A stretch of DNA of 64,000 nucleotides from Arthrobacter sp. ISL-48 (GCF_018613805.1 NZ_JAGGPL010000003.1:558001-622000); one strand, 5' to 3'. Shown: positions 1 through 9,890, counted from the first letter of the stretch. Notes: a model not told the origin generated them from the letters alone. Program-made: numbers and translations.

Positions 1-1346
1 ATGGACACAACCTGGTCCTCGACCGGGAACGGCGAATACTGCCCCTGCTTGAGCAGTTCCATCAGGCGGGCGCCACGGGTCAGCTGCTGGCGGGAGGCCG
101 CATCCAGGTCCGAGGCGAACATGGCGAAGGCCTGCATGTCCCGGTACTGGGCCAGGTCCAGCTTCAAGGTACCGGAGACCGACTTCATCGACTTGACCTG
201 GGCAGCACCACCAACGCGGGAGACCGAGACACCCACGTCGACGGCGGGGCGCTGGTTGGCGTTGAAGAGGTCCGACTGGAGGAAGATCTGGCCGTCAGTG
301 ATCGAGATCACGTTGGTCGGGATGTAGGCCGAGACGTCGTTTGCCTTGGTCTCAACGATCGGCAGGCCGGTCATGGAGCCGGCGCCAAGCTCGTCGGAGA
401 GCTTTGCACAACGTTCGAGCAAGCGGGAGTGCAAGTAGAAGACGTCGCCGGGGTAAGCTTCGCGGCCCGGCGGACGACGCAGCAGCAGCGAAACTGCACG
501 GTAGGCTTCGGCCTGCTTGGACAGGTCATCGAAGATCACCAGAACGTGCTTGCCGCCGTACATCCAGTGCTGGCCGATGGCCGAGCCGGCGTAGGGTGCC
601 AAGTACTTGAAGCCAGCGGGGTCAGAAGCAGGCGACGCCACGATGGTGGTGTATTCGAGGGCGCCGTGGTCCTCAAGGGTCTGCCGGACGGCCGCGATGG
701 TGGACGCCTTCTGGCCAACACCAACGTAAACGCAGCGGACCTGCTTGGTCACGTCCCCGGAAGCCCAGTTGGCCTTCTGGTTGATGATCGTGTCCACTGC
801 GATGGCCGTCTTGCCCGTCTGGCGGTCGCCAATGATGAGCTGACGCTGGCCGCGGCCAATCGGGATCATGGCGTCGATGGCCTTGAGTCCGGTCTGCATC
901 GGTTCGTGGACCGACTTGCGCTGGGTTACGCCCGGTGCCTGAAGCTCAAGCGCACGGGTGGTTTCAGCCTTGATCTCGCCGAGGTCATCGATCGGCTGGC
1001 CCAGAGGGTCAACGACGCGTCCGAGGAACGCGTCGCCCACTGGGACGGAAAGGATCTCACCTGTGCGGTGGACCTCCTGGCCTTCTTCGATTCCGGTGAA
1101 GTCGCCGAGGACGATGACACCGATTTCGCGGACATCAAGGTTCTGGGCAAGGCCCAGTGTCCCGTCTTCAAAGCGCAGCAGCTCGTTCGCCATGACCGAG
1201 GGAAGGCCCTCAACACGGGCGATGCCGTCACTTGCGGCGGTTACGCGGCCAACCTCTACGCGCTCCGCGTTTCCGGGTTCGTAGGACGCCGCGAACTCGT
1301 TCAACGCATTACGGACGTCGTCGGCGTTGATGGTCAATTCGGCCAT
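1..1346 (-). CDS. atpA: F1Fo ATP synthase subunit alpha (3' end outside the window)
   Basis: This is the regulatory nucleotide-binding subunit of the F1 head, which alternates with beta in the catalytic hexamer. About 448 codons are visible from the ATG at 1346 ([15 protein letters not shown]), and the frame stays open to base 1, so the C-terminal part is missing. The Walker A motif GDRQTGKT lies near residue 175, after an N-terminal beta-barrel region. The long stretch [20 protein letters not shown] is typical of alpha. A purine-rich CAGGGA element about six bases before the ATG supports the start. The gene follows atpH by 83 bp in the atp operon. Confidence 0.97.
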   Translation of the reverse strand, partial: MAELTINADDVRNALNEFAASYEPGNAERVEVGRVTAASDGIARVEGLPSVMANELLRFEDGTLGLAQNLDVREIGVIVLGDFTGIEEGQEVHRTGEILSVPVGDAFLGRVVDPLGQPIDDLGEIKAETTRALELQAPGVTQRKSVHEPMQTGLKAIDAMIPIGRGQRQLIIGDRQTGKTAIAVDTIINQKANWASGDVTKQVRCVYVGVGQKASTIAAVRQTLEDHGALEYTTIVASPASDPAGFKYLAPYAGSAIGQHWMYGGKHVLVIFDDLSKQAEAYRAVSLLLRRPPGREAYPGDVFYLHSRLLERCAKLSDELGAGSMTGLPIVETKANDVSAYIPTNVISITDGQIFLQSDLFNANQRPAVDVGVSVSRVGGAAQVKSMKSVSGTLKLDLAQYRDMQAFAMFASDLDAASRQQLTRGARLMELLKQGQYSPFPVEDQVVS

Positions 1347-1429
1347 CTGCAGTCCCTGCTCTCCTGTTTTCGTGATCATCGTTGCTCACGATGACCGGGG
1401 TTTCTATCAGTTAAGTTGTGCTTGTCCGG

Positions 1430-2257
1430 CTAACCGGCCAGTTGGCGGTGAAGCTGGCCCAGCCTGGTGACAACTGAAGCGTCAAGCACTTCATCACCCA
1501 CCTGGACCCGGATTCCACCGATCAGTGCAGGATCAACATTGAGGTTGACCTTGAGCTCACGCCCGTACAGCGAGTTCAGTCCCGTCTGAAGGCGGCTGAG
1601 CTGTGTCGCCGTCAACGGACGGGTAACACTCACTGTTGCAATCCAGCGCTGCTGCCGTTTGGCTGCGAGCTCGGCGAACCGTGTCACCAACCTCGTGGGC
1701 TTGATGCCGCGGGGCTGGGAAACTGCCTGGCCAACGAGGACCTTTGCTTCCTCGCTTGCACCGGGCACCAGCTTTTCGGCCAGTGCGACCTTTGCTGCAG
1801 CACTGGCCTGCGGCTCAGACAGAGCACTCTGTGCCTCATGGCTTGAGGCAACGGTCTGGTTGAAGGAAAAAAGATCGTTCTCCAGCTCTTCCAGTCCAGA
1901 GATTCCGGAGGCAGAAACGGCCGACTTGTTTTCAGCAACGGCAATAACGACCGTCGCGGCAAGAGTCTCGAGTGCATCGCCGATATCTCGAGCCGATGCC
2001 CAGCGTGAGCTGGCCAGTCCGCCCGCGATTTCCGCAGCATCAGCGGAGACTTTCCCGCCAACCAGCTGCTTGACCAGCGCCGACTTTTCGTCACCGCTGC
2101 GGGACGGGTCAGTCAGGGCGCGGCGCAAGCCAGCCGAGCTGTCCACCGTTCCCAGGATTCCGAAGAGTTCCTTGGCCAACTGCAGCGAGGCCGTTGGAAG
2201 CTTGGCTTCCAGTGCGGTCAGCGCCGTGGTCAGCGATTCGCTCGATACACCTGCCAT
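1430..2257 (-). CDS. atpH: F1Fo ATP synthase subunit delta (stator, OSCP)
   Basis: Delta is the peripheral-stalk subunit that ties the alpha/beta head to subunit b. The product is 275 residues, longer than the roughly 180 of proteobacterial delta but normal for actinobacteria, where an N-terminal extension precedes the OSCP domain. The C-terminal end LYGRELKVNLNVDPALIGGI is the conserved OSCP signature. Its ATG overlaps the atpF stop by one base (TAATG), which points to translational coupling of the two stator subunits. Confidence 0.95.
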   Translation of the reverse strand: MAGVSSESLTTALTALEAKLPTASLQLAKELFGILGTVDSSAGLRRALTDPSRSGDEKSALVKQLVGGKVSADAAEIAGGLASSRWASARDIGDALETLAATVVIAVAENKSAVSASGISGLEELENDLFSFNQTVASSHEAQSALSEPQASAAAKVALAEKLVPGASEEAKVLVGQAVSQPRGIKPTRLVTRFAELAAKRQQRWIATVSVTRPLTATQLSRLQTGLNSLYGRELKVNLNVDPALIGGIRVQVGDEVLDASVVTRLGQLHRQLAG

Positions 2258-2808
2258 TATTTAGCTGCACCTGCGTTCTGGGACTCCAGATCTGCCAGGA
2301 AGCGGTCGACCACACGGGCGGCGCGCTCGTCATCGTTCAGCGCTTCACCAACGATGCGCCCTGCCAGGGTAGTGGCAAGGGTTCCGACCTCGGATCGCAG
2401 GGACACTACTGCCGCCTGGCGCTCCGATTCGATCTGCACGTGTGCCTGGGCGGTGATACGGGCAGACTCTGCAGCCGCCTTTTCCTTCAGATCGGCAAGG
2501 ATCTGTGCGCCTTCACCACGTGCTTCCTCGCGGATGCGGTTGGCTTCCGCGCGGGCATCCGTGAGCTGCTGCTTGTACTCTTCGAGGGCAGCAGATGCCT
2601 CTGCCTGTGCCTTTTCGGCCTTGGCAATGCCGCCTTCAATGGCCTCGGCACGCTCCGCGAACGTCTTCTCGAACATCGGGACAACGAACTTGACCACGAT
2701 GAACATGAGGACGGCAAAGCCCACGAGGACGACAAACATTTCCCAGATGTTGGGAATGAGGGGGTTGGTATCCCCTTCAGCGGCGGCTGAGATGATCAGC
2801 TGATTCAT
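2257..2808 (-). CDS. atpF: F1Fo ATP synthase subunit b (peripheral stalk)
   Basis: Subunit b anchors the stator in the membrane. The 183-residue protein has a short periplasmic N-terminus, one transmembrane helix at about residues 24-45 (EMFVVLVGFAVLMFIVVKFV), then a long charged Ala/Glu/Arg-rich helix suited to the b-b coiled coil. Actinobacterial b subunits have this plan. It lies between atpE and atpH and overlaps the atpH start by one base. Confidence 0.95.
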   Translation of the reverse strand: MNQLIISAAAEGDTNPLIPNIWEMFVVLVGFAVLMFIVVKFVVPMFEKTFAERAEAIEGGIAKAEKAQAEASAALEEYKQQLTDARAEANRIREEARGEGAQILADLKEKAAAESARITAQAHVQIESERQAAVVSLRSEVGTLATTLAGRIVGEALNDDERAARVVDRFLADLESQNAGAAK

Positions 2809-2861
2809 ATTTCACCCGTCCTTATCTACTCGGTTCTGGATGGTCGCTAGGTTCTGAAGGT

Positions 2862-3080
2862 TTACTTGAGAACGAAAGCGAAGACCAGGCCCAGGATGGC
2901 GAGGGCTTCAGTCAGCGCGAGGCCGAGGAATGCGATCGGCTGCAGGACGCGCTGGGCTTCCGGCTGACGTGCCACACCGTTGATGTAGGCGGCGAACACG
3001 AGACCCACACCGATACCACCGCCGATTGCGGACAGGCCGTAGCCGATGAGGTTGAGGGAGCCGTTGATGGAGCCTTCCAT
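2862..3080 (-). CDS. atpE: F1Fo ATP synthase subunit c (rotor ring)
   Basis: This is the 72-residue rotor-ring proteolipid: two hydrophobic helices joined by the polar RQPEAQ loop at residues 38-43. Proton-carrying Glu58 sits in [12 protein letters not shown]. The start chosen is the ATG at 3080 (MEGSING), because GAAAGGAAG lies just upstream. The in-frame ATG at 3095 would add five residues (MKGRK) that overlap this ribosome-binding site. The gene is between atpB and atpF, the usual position. Confidence 0.96.
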   Translation of the reverse strand: MEGSINGSLNLIGYGLSAIGGGIGVGLVFAAYINGVARQPEAQRVLQPIAFLGLALTEALAILGLVFAFVLK

Positions 3081-3159
3081 TTTTCTTCCTTTCAAGATGC
3101 CAACTTCGTGGCAGGTTGTTTGGGTTGCTTCATCCCCGTGAGGGGAAGTTTGTGGGTGC

Positions 3160-3960
3160 CTAGTGGCTGTCCGCGTGCAGGGCGCCTTCGATGTAGATGG
3201 CGGTCAGCAGCGTAAAGACGTACGCCTGCAGGGCCATAATCAGCGCCTCGAGCATGTACATAGCGAGCGAACCGCCCAGGACCAGCACTGAGGCGCCCTT
3301 GAGCAGAACGTTTTCCTGCATGACCAGGAACTCAATGCCGGATCCGGCGATCATGACAATCAGGTGTCCGGCCAGCATGGTGGCGAACAGACGGAGGCTG
3401 TGTGTAACAGGCCGGACCAGGAAGTTCGAGATGATCTCGATCGGGATCACGATCGGGAGGATGTAGAACGGGACACCGGACGGAACTGTGGCGAGCTTGA
3501 AGTACTTAATGCCGTTCTTCTTGACGCCAATGGCAATCCAGGTGACGTACACGATGCCCGCGAGGACATAGGCACCGCCGACATGCGAGAAGCTCGGAAG
3601 CTGGATGACGGGGATGGCGCCGTAAATGTTGTTCACCAGGATGAAGAAGAAGAGGCTGAACAACAGCGGGACGTACTTCATGAAGTCCTTGCCGCCGATA
3701 ATGTCCTTGGCGATGCTGTTACGCACAAAGCCATAAGCCATTTCACCAGCGAACTGGAGCTTGCCGGGGACAAGCTGCTGCTTCCGTGCAGCTAGCAGAA
3801 AGAATGTGGCGATAATGACGACTGACAGGATTACCAGCAGCATCTGCTTGGAGAATCCGTCTGCCACCCCCCACGGCAGGATAGCCGGCAGGTGCAATTG
3901 TTCAATTCCAGGAGGATTGAACTCTCCTGAATCTTGGGCCGGGAGCGCAAGCGCGATCAA
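3160..3960 (-). CDS. atpB: F1Fo ATP synthase subunit a (proton channel)
   Basis: Subunit a forms the proton half-channels beside the c-ring. The 266-residue protein has several hydrophobic segments. The essential arginine is in [13 protein letters not shown] near residue 190, facing Glu58 of subunit c. The N-terminus [14 protein letters not shown] precedes the first helix. It is the first structural Fo gene after the two assembly-type genes atpI and the AtpZ-like gene. Confidence 0.96.
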   Translation of the reverse strand: MIALALPAQDSGEFNPPGIEQLHLPAILPWGVADGFSKQMLLVILSVVIIATFFLLAARKQQLVPGKLQFAGEMAYGFVRNSIAKDIIGGKDFMKYVPLLFSLFFFILVNNIYGAIPVIQLPSFSHVGGAYVLAGIVYVTWIAIGVKKNGIKYFKLATVPSGVPFYILPIVIPIEIISNFLVRPVTHSLRLFATMLAGHLIVMIAGSGIEFLVMQENVLLKGASVLVLGGSLAMYMLEALIMALQAYVFTLLTAIYIEGALHADSH

Positions 3961-4041
3961 CGCGTTTCCTCTCTGCAGTGTCCATCATTGGGCGTTGGTT
4001 GGGGATCCGCGGATTTGCGCTCCGCTGTTCCCCGTGTGAAA

Positions 4042-4383
4042 TTATTTGGCATCAGTGTTTCCGTCCGCGGACGGGCCGCTGTCGTCCGCGCCGCTCTTAC
4101 CGGCTGTGTTTCTTTGACTGGTAAGGCCGTGCATGTGGGAAAGATAAAATCCTCCGGCAGCTCCAAGCAGAGCGCCTGCGAGCACGATCCAGCGGGATCC
4201 CCACAGATTATCCAGACCCCACCCTATCAAACTCCAGACGATGATTCCGCCAATTATGTAGCTGAAGACGGCCATCCCGGCGTTGTATCCGCCGTCGCTG
4301 TTTTCCGCCGACACGCCTGGTGCGGAACCGGTTCCTGACAACCTGCCGGAACCACTTTTGCCGGAGCGCTTCCGTTCAGACAT
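4042..4383 (-). CDS. AtpZ/AtpI-like small membrane protein of the atp operon
   Basis: The 113-residue protein has a Ser/Gly-rich N-terminal tail, two hydrophobic helices (AVFSYIIGGIIVWSLIGWGL and a second from about residue 65) and a polar C-terminus. Position and two-helix plan match the AtpZ/AtpI family, whose members are implicated in c-ring assembly or Mg2+ uptake for the synthase. That role is inferred from the family. The gene overlaps the upstream atpI by eight bases. Confidence 0.75.
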   Translation of the reverse strand: MSERKRSGKSGSGRLSGTGSAPGVSAENSDGGYNAGMAVFSYIIGGIIVWSLIGWGLDNLWGSRWIVLAGALLGAAGGFYLSHMHGLTSQRNTAGKSGADDSGPSADGNTDAK

Positions 4384-4858
4384 CGCGCGGTTCCTTGGCT
4401 TCGGGGTCGTTGTAAATCTGGAGACGCGCTTTGCTGAATCCGTAGATCTCTGCGGCCTGCCACAGGACTACGGTGGCCACCGCGCCTATCACGAACCACC
4501 GGCCGTGAAGCCACGCAGGCGCACCGACCACAAAAAGTACCACCGCGAAACCTACGACCTTGACGAAGTACGTGGCCACGAACATGCCGATGGCACCGGA
4601 AGGGTTGTTGCGGCCGATGAAGTGACACACCAGGAGGCTGATCGCAAAGAAGAGCATCACCAGCACGCCGCCGAATGTACTGGACAGGACCCCCTCGGGT
4701 CCGTTCAGGATCACGGCCGGAACGCCGGTCAGAATGATCGCCCCCGCTCCCGCGGCTGAACTGAGCAGCAGCAGCCGGAGCCACAAGGACCGGGTGGGAC
4801 CAGAAACGCCAACGGGTCCGTTGCCGGACACATGTCCGGAGTCGGCGTTGGAGGTCAT
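4376..4858 (-). CDS. atpI: ATP synthase protein I-like membrane protein
   Basis: A 160-residue protein with about four predicted transmembrane segments after a 25-residue hydrophilic N-terminus, ending in a charged tail (IYNDPEAKEPRDV). Its place immediately ahead of the other atp genes matches AtpI (Rv1303 position in Mycobacterium tuberculosis). AtpI is thought to assist assembly of the c-ring; no catalytic motif is expected. Sequence similarity across this family is weak, so the assignment rests mainly on context and topology. Confidence 0.75.
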   Translation of the reverse strand: MTSNADSGHVSGNGPVGVSGPTRSLWLRLLLLSSAAGAGAIILTGVPAVILNGPEGVLSSTFGGVLVMLFFAISLLVCHFIGRNNPSGAIGMFVATYFVKVVGFAVVLFVVGAPAWLHGRWFVIGAVATVVLWQAAEIYGFSKARLQIYNDPEAKEPRDV

Positions 4859-4942
4859 GAGATCCCAATCGTCGGTGCCTGGGGAGGGCGGGGTGGAGGG
4901 CAGCTGTGGCTGCCCCTAAATTCTACACGAGATAGAACACGG

Positions 4943-5968
4943 CTAGGCCACGGGGGCCCGGGTGACCTTCATACGGCGCCGGAAGCGCCGGATCAAGGCC
5001 GGGGACGCCACGTAAAGGCCCAGCACGGCAACGCTCCCGGCCACGCAGAGAGCCACAGTTGGCAGGGTGGCTGTGGCGGCGATGAAGCCAAGAACAATGA
5101 CGATGACGGTGCAAAGCGTGACCACGGCAGCGGATTGCAGGTGTGAGAATCCTACGTCGGTCAGCCGCTGGTAGACGTGCTCGCGATGGGACGCGTACCA
5201 ACGCTCCCCCGCTTTGATCCTGCGCAGCAGTGTGAAACCCGTGTCAGCGACATAGACCAGGATCGGCGAAAGCACGTATTCAACATAGACTCCGCTCAGG
5301 AAGCCCGCAACGGCAAGGGCTGCGACCGATGCGCCGAGGAGGTAGCTGCCCACGTCGCCCAGGAACACCGTTCCACGGCCGAGGTTCCAGGGCAGGAAGC
5401 CAAGGAAGGCCATCGCCAGCACCGCTCCGCCGGCGGTGAGCCAGGGTTGCCCGGCAAGTGCTCCTGCCACAGCATAGGCGGAGCCTGCGGTCACACCGTG
5501 CAAGCCGGAAATCCCGTTGATGCCGTCCATGAAGTTGGCAATGTTGACGTAGGCGGCGATGGCGACGGCCGCCAGCGGCAGCCACCAGAAGGACTGGGCG
5601 GTCAGCAGCAGCAGTCCGGCGGAGCCCACGGCACCGATCCCCAATTGCGCGGCGGCACGGCCACGGATGGAAAGGCCCCGGAGATCCTCGATCCAGCCCA
5701 CGGCGGCACTCGCGACAATGAGCCCGAGGACCACGGCGAAGACGGAACGGTCCACCGTGACGGCACCCAGGAATACTGCGGCAAGATAGCCGACGGCGGT
5801 GGCCAGCGCGGTGGCCACGCCCATGCCGCGAATGGTCGTCTTGCCATGGGATGACCGGGCGGACGGGACGTCGACGACCCCCATCCGGACCAGCCACGGC
5901 TTGATGGCCAGGGGAAGCAGCAGGCTGGCAAGCAGGGTGATCCCGGCCGCGAGGGCAAGCGGCATCAT
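4943..5968 (-). CDS. MraY/WecA-type polyprenyl-phosphate sugar-1-phosphate transferase
   Basis: Glycosyltransferase family 4 integral membrane enzyme, which moves a sugar-1-phosphate from a UDP-sugar to polyprenyl phosphate to begin a cell-surface glycan. The 341 residues are largely hydrophobic, with about ten helices. Visible motifs are NIANFMDGINGISGLHG and GTVFLGDVGSY, the Mg2+/nucleotide loops. The early acidic motif reads WIEDLRGL, with Glu in place of the first Asp of the usual DD pair. It corresponds in position to mycobacterial wecA/rfe, before atpI. Its ATG overlaps the TGA of the CapD-like gene by four bases, so the two are probably co-translated. The exact sugar cannot be read from the sequence. 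Confidence 0.85.
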   Translation of the reverse strand: MMPLALAAGITLLASLLLPLAIKPWLVRMGVVDVPSARSSHGKTTIRGMGVATALATAVGYLAAVFLGAVTVDRSVFAVVLGLIVASAAVGWIEDLRGLSIRGRAAAQLGIGAVGSAGLLLLTAQSFWWLPLAAVAIAAYVNIANFMDGINGISGLHGVTAGSAYAVAGALAGQPWLTAGGAVLAMAFLGFLPWNLGRGTVFLGDVGSYLLGASVAALAVAGFLSGVYVEYVLSPILVYVADTGFTLLRRIKAGERWYASHREHVYQRLTDVGFSHLQSAAVVTLCTVIVIVLGFIAATATLPTVALCVAGSVAVLGLYVASPALIRRFRRRMKVTRAPVA

Positions 5969-7884
5969 GACGCCACCCTGATATCGCCGGACTCATCAGC
6001 CTCGTCGTCTGGGATGTCAGCGATGTAGGCGCCCTGTTCGGCTTCGCAGCGGGCGAGCCAGACGTCGAGGTTTAGCTCGGCCGGATCCTGTTCGGATGCC
6101 CTGGTGTGGGAGATCTTCGCGTGCAGGGGCCGCCCGTCCAGCTCTCCGTTGCCCACGAGCTCCTCATGCAGCTTCTCCCCCGGCCGCAGCCCGGTATAGA
6201 TGATCTCCACCTTCTTGCCGGACATGGCGATCATGCGCTGGGCCACGTCCAGGATCTTCACCGGCTCGCCCATGTCCAAAATCAGGACTTCGCCGCCGGT
6301 GCCAATCGCTCCGGCCTGGATCACCAGTTGGCAGGCTTCGGGAATCGTCATAAAGAACCGCGTCACCTCAGGATCGGTGACGGTGACGGGTCCGCCGACG
6401 CGGATCTGTTCGGTGAAGAGCGGCAGCATCGAGCCGCGGCTGCCCATCACGTTGCCGAAGCGGACGGAGACAAACTTGCGGCCGGTCTGCCCGGCCATCC
6501 ACGCGGTCAGCTTCTCGGCGACGCGCTTCGAATGGCCAAGGGCCGTTGTGGGGTTGGCGGCCTTATCCGTGGAAATGTTGACGAAATGTGAAACGCCTGC
6601 GCCTTCAGCGGCCCGAAGGACATTGAGCGTACCGCAGACGTTGGTTTTCCAGGCCTCGACCGGATATTGCTGGAGCAGCGGTGCGTGCTTTAGGGCAGCA
6701 GCGTGGAAGACAACCTCGGGGCAGCGGTCCATGAAGATGTCCCGCAGGGCTGCCTCGTCGCGGATGTTGGCAAGGACCGTGTCGCGGCCGGCGAGCAGAC
6801 CGCGGCCGGTGATGGAGATCTGGGTTTGCTGCAGGCCGGTTTCGTCGTGATCGAGCATGATCAGTTCCGCGGGTGAGAACTGGACGATCTGGCGGCAGAG
6901 TTCGGAGCCGATGGATCCGCCGGCCCCCGTGACCAGCACCCGCTTGCCTTTGATGTAGCCGGCTATTTCATCGACCTTAATGTCCACGGGCCGGCGGCCG
7001 ATCAGGTCTTCGACGGCGACGTCACGGAAATCGGAGAACCCGTCAGGGGCACCGCCGCCAAGCATGTCCCTCAACGGGGGAAGCACCAGCACCCTGACGT
7101 TCAGACCGGCAACGGCGTCGGAGATCCGGCGCACGACGGACGCCTCCACATGGGCGAAGGCCAGGACCAAAACGGTAGCGTGCGTCCGGCGGATGATGGC
7201 CGGAAGATCGTCTCCCCGGCCGAGGACCTGCACTCCGGTCAGCCTCAGGTGCTTCTTGGAGGGGTCGTCGTCGATCAGGCCCACGGGGACATACGGCGAA
7301 TCGGGGTCCTGCATCATCCGGGTCAGGAGGGAATTACCGAGGAAGCCCGCCCCGTAGATCAGGGTGTTCTGGGCGCCGTCTCCGGGCCGGGACTTGCCCT
7401 CGACATAGAGCCGCTTGACGTAACGGGCGGCGCCCATGAACAGGCAGGCAAAGGGAAAGGCGATGAGGCCGACGCTGCGGCCGATTCCGATTTCTGCGTA
7501 GAGCACCAGCAGGCTCACGGTGATCGAGGCGGCCACAATCACGGTAACAAAAACAAGGGCCCTGGCTTCCTGGAAACTGCCGAAGGGGTGCCTGCCCCGG
7601 TACAGCGCGAGGGTGTAACCGGCCAAAGCCTGGACAACCACGGCAATTGCGGCGATGACCATGGCTCCGGCGAACTGGTCTGCGCGGATTCCCAGTTCGT
7701 AGCGCAGCAGCAGCGCCAGGACGATCGCCACGGTCCAGGACATGGAGTCGAAGAACAGCTGGATCCAGATCCAGAGGAGGGGCTTCTCGTCCCGCACTGC
7801 TGCGGGTTCGCGCGCTTCAGATTTCGTAGTCAACAGAGATTGCAACCGACTTCCACTACCACGGCGGCCATGCGCCTGTTTCAA
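5965..7884 (-). CDS. Membrane-bound CapD/PglF/WbpM-like NDP-sugar dehydratase/epimerase
   Basis: A 639-residue polysaccharide biosynthesis enzyme. The N-terminal third carries four hydrophobic helices (about residues 35-145), followed by a first nucleotide-binding region (LIYGAGFLGNSLL) and a C-terminal short-chain dehydrogenase domain with VLVTGAGGSIGSELCRQI near residue 315. The active-site region is NISTDKAANPTTALGHSKR. Family members act on UDP-GlcNAc-type sugars as C4,6-dehydratases or epimerases. The start is a TTG at 7884 and is uncertain. ATGA coupling to the downstream sugar-phosphate transferase suggests it supplies that enzyme's substrate. Confidence 0.85.
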   Translation of the reverse strand: MKQAHGRRGSGSRLQSLLTTKSEAREPAAVRDEKPLLWIWIQLFFDSMSWTVAIVLALLLRYELGIRADQFAGAMVIAAIAVVVQALAGYTLALYRGRHPFGSFQEARALVFVTVIVAASITVSLLVLYAEIGIGRSVGLIAFPFACLFMGAARYVKRLYVEGKSRPGDGAQNTLIYGAGFLGNSLLTRMMQDPDSPYVPVGLIDDDPSKKHLRLTGVQVLGRGDDLPAIIRRTHATVLVLAFAHVEASVVRRISDAVAGLNVRVLVLPPLRDMLGGGAPDGFSDFRDVAVEDLIGRRPVDIKVDEIAGYIKGKRVLVTGAGGSIGSELCRQIVQFSPAELIMLDHDETGLQQTQISITGRGLLAGRDTVLANIRDEAALRDIFMDRCPEVVFHAAALKHAPLLQQYPVEAWKTNVCGTLNVLRAAEGAGVSHFVNISTDKAANPTTALGHSKRVAEKLTAWMAGQTGRKFVSVRFGNVMGSRGSMLPLFTEQIRVGGPVTVTDPEVTRFFMTIPEACQLVIQAGAIGTGGEVLILDMGEPVKILDVAQRMIAMSGKKVEIIYTGLRPGEKLHEELVGNGELDGRPLHAKISHTRASEQDPAELNLDVWLARCEAEQGAYIADIPDDEADESGDIRVAS

Positions 7885-7987
7885 GAACTACCCCACCGCG
7901 CAACTGTCGGACAGCACCGGGGCCCTAAAACGATACTAATCGCAATCAACGCGGTTATCGGGTACGGGGGCCGCGGGCGGACGCATA

Positions 7988-8974
7988 TTATGCCCTTTCA
8001 TCCCTCTCCGGCGGGCTGTTCGGCGGCGTCCGGCCTACCGGCGCAGGCACCGGCGGCATGGGTTCCCAGCCCTGGTCGGAGAGGATGGCGCGCGATTCCC
8101 GCCAGCCGCGCCACAAGGCACCGGACCCCTTCAGGGTTCGTTCGACCAGTCCCAGGCGGACCATTTCCTTCAGGAACGTCAGGGCCGTCCCCACTCCGAA
8201 CCCGATTCGGTTGAATTTGCCGTAGGCACGAAGATACTGGGCCACGTGGCCACGGTTCCGCATGACGTAGCGTCGGCTGAGGTCACTGGAGTCATTCAGG
8301 TGCCGCAGTCCGAGGTCCACCTGGCGCTGGGCGCGGACCTTTCGGATGACGAACGCGTTGACGTAGACAACCGGCGTCTTTTGGGCGGCCAGCCAGCCGT
8401 AGATCAGGTCGTCCCAGGTGATGAAGAAGCGTGGATCAGGCAGCCCGATAGACCGGGCCACCGGAGCCTTCATCAGCATTCCTTCGAAGTTGCCCACGTT
8501 GGTCCGGAACACATCGGAATGCCTGAAGACATCCCGTGAGACCGGGAGGAAAATGCCGAGTGCCTCGACAAAATGGTGCTGCCAGAAGAACGGGCTGCCG
8601 TTGGCGTCGTAGCGGCGTCCGATCATGCAGGAGTAGTCGGACGTGAAGCGGTCCAGTTCGTCCACCGCCCGCGGCAGTACCTCCACATCGTCGTCCATCA
8701 GCCACAGCCATCCGGCGCCGGCTTCGAGAGCAAGCTCGACGCCGCGGGAGAACCCGCCGGAACCGCCCAGGTTCTCCTGGAGCCGTTCGTAACGGATGGG
8801 CAGGTCGCCGGCTGCAATGGCCCGGGAAGCGACGTCGGCGGTGTGGTCGCTGCTGGCGTTGTCCACGACGATGATCCCCTCGGGACGCGTGTCCAGGCAG
8901 CTAAAGGAATCCAGCAGACTCTGCAGGAAGTCAGCACGGTTGTACGTGACGACGACGGCGAACAGGTTTTCCAC
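7988..8974 (-). CDS. Family 2 glycosyltransferase, GlfT-like
   Basis: A 328-residue GT-A enzyme. It starts with a nucleotide-sugar binding motif (FAVVVTYNRADFLQSLLDSF), has the metal-binding triad in WLWLMDDDVEVLP near residue 93, and the acceptor-side motif FFITWDDLIYGW. This order resembles the actinobacterial galactofuranosyltransferase group (GlfT1-like/rhamnosyltransferase). Donor and acceptor cannot be fixed from the sequence. It lies directly after a second enzyme of the same kind and upstream of the CapD-like gene, forming one minus-strand surface-glycan block. Confidence 0.85.
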   Translation of the reverse strand: MENLFAVVVTYNRADFLQSLLDSFSCLDTRPEGIIVVDNASSDHTADVASRAIAAGDLPIRYERLQENLGGSGGFSRGVELALEAGAGWLWLMDDDVEVLPRAVDELDRFTSDYSCMIGRRYDANGSPFFWQHHFVEALGIFLPVSRDVFRHSDVFRTNVGNFEGMLMKAPVARSIGLPDPRFFITWDDLIYGWLAAQKTPVVYVNAFVIRKVRAQRQVDLGLRHLNDSSDLSRRYVMRNRGHVAQYLRAYGKFNRIGFGVGTALTFLKEMVRLGLVERTLKGSGALWRGWRESRAILSDQGWEPMPPVPAPVGRTPPNSPPERDERA

Positions 8975-8980
8975 GGCGGG

Positions 8981-9889
8981 CTAGCTGCCGCTGGACATCA
9001 GTCGTGCGGGAGAGCCGAAGCCCCTGCCGCGGAAGCCAGTGGAATACGCCCGGAACCAGTGTGCCAGTCCCTTAAGGTCACCGGTCTTCAGGAAGTAGTA
9101 CGGGAAACCGACGATGTCAGCACTGAACCAGCGCAGGTTACGGTACTTCCGCGTGAGGTAGCCCCGGTTGCGGAAGTAGCAGTAGCGCTTGAACTCGCCC
9201 TCCGGGATGACGGGGGTGATGAACCCGCCGAACACGGATTTCATCTCCGTCCAGGTGGCTGGGTGCTGCACGGCCACGGTGGCCAGCGTGCCGTATTTGA
9301 GGCCGGCCTTCTTGACCCGGGAGAGGAAATCCACTTCGTCACCGCGGATGAAGAACTTGACGTCCGGGATTCCTATTTTGTAGAAGACTTCGGTGCGGAT
9401 CAGGGCGCCGTTGAAGAAGTGAACCATATCCGGGAGGTAGCCCATCGGCGCCAGCCGGGACCGGTCGTTGGTCAGGAGGCCGTTGATCCGGAAGTTGAAT
9501 GAGAGCCGGTTTGGGTCAGCAGTGGAGGCCACGAGAGGGCTCACGATATCGAGGCTGTGCTCTTCGGCGGCCTTGAGCAGTTCCGCCAGGCAGCTGCCAT
9601 CCTCGGGATGGCCGTCGTCGTCCATCAGCCAGATCCACTCAGCTCCGCTGGCCATCGCGGCCATGATGGCATAGGCGAAGCCGCCGGCACCCCCGAGGTT
9701 GGCCTCGGAGCGCAGGTAGTTGATGTTATCCCCGCCCGCGCTCACTACCTCCGTAGCCGGCACCGTTCCCGAGTCCACCAGGGCGATGCTGTGGATGGCC
9801 GCCGTCTGGGCCGCCAGCCCGCTAAGCAGCAGGGCCAGTTCCTCGTGGCGGTCAAAGGTTACTGCCGCGACGGCGACTTTGGGCTGCAT
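8981..9889 (-). CDS. Family 2 glycosyltransferase, GlfT-like (second copy)
   Basis: About 302 residues from the ATG at 9889 (MQPKVAVAAVTFDRHEELA). The GT-A metal site is WIWLMDDDGHPEDG and the catalytic-base region is FFIRGDEVDFLSR followed by QHPATWTE, as in galactofuranosyltransferases. An open frame runs further upstream, but there it reads through the tandem repeats encoding the C-terminus of the preceding gene in another frame, giving a KSLQRNLPP repeat. The later ATG is preferred because GAGGAACTGAC directly precedes it. That ribosome-binding site lies inside the last codons of the Sua5-family gene. Confidence 0.87.
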   Translation of the reverse strand: MQPKVAVAAVTFDRHEELALLLSGLAAQTAAIHSIALVDSGTVPATEVVSAGGDNINYLRSEANLGGAGGFAYAIMAAMASGAEWIWLMDDDGHPEDGSCLAELLKAAEEHSLDIVSPLVASTADPNRLSFNFRINGLLTNDRSRLAPMGYLPDMVHFFNGALIRTEVFYKIGIPDVKFFIRGDEVDFLSRVKKAGLKYGTLATVAVQHPATWTEMKSVFGGFITPVIPEGEFKRYCYFRNRGYLTRKYRNLRWFSADIVGFPYYFLKTGDLKGLAHWFRAYSTGFRGRGFGSPARLMSSGS

Positions 9890-9890
9890 G

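Noticed and set aside
429..1394. Long plus-strand open frame opposite atpA
   Set aside because: It is antisense to a certain gene and its translation has no recognisable domain; high GC keeps such frames open.
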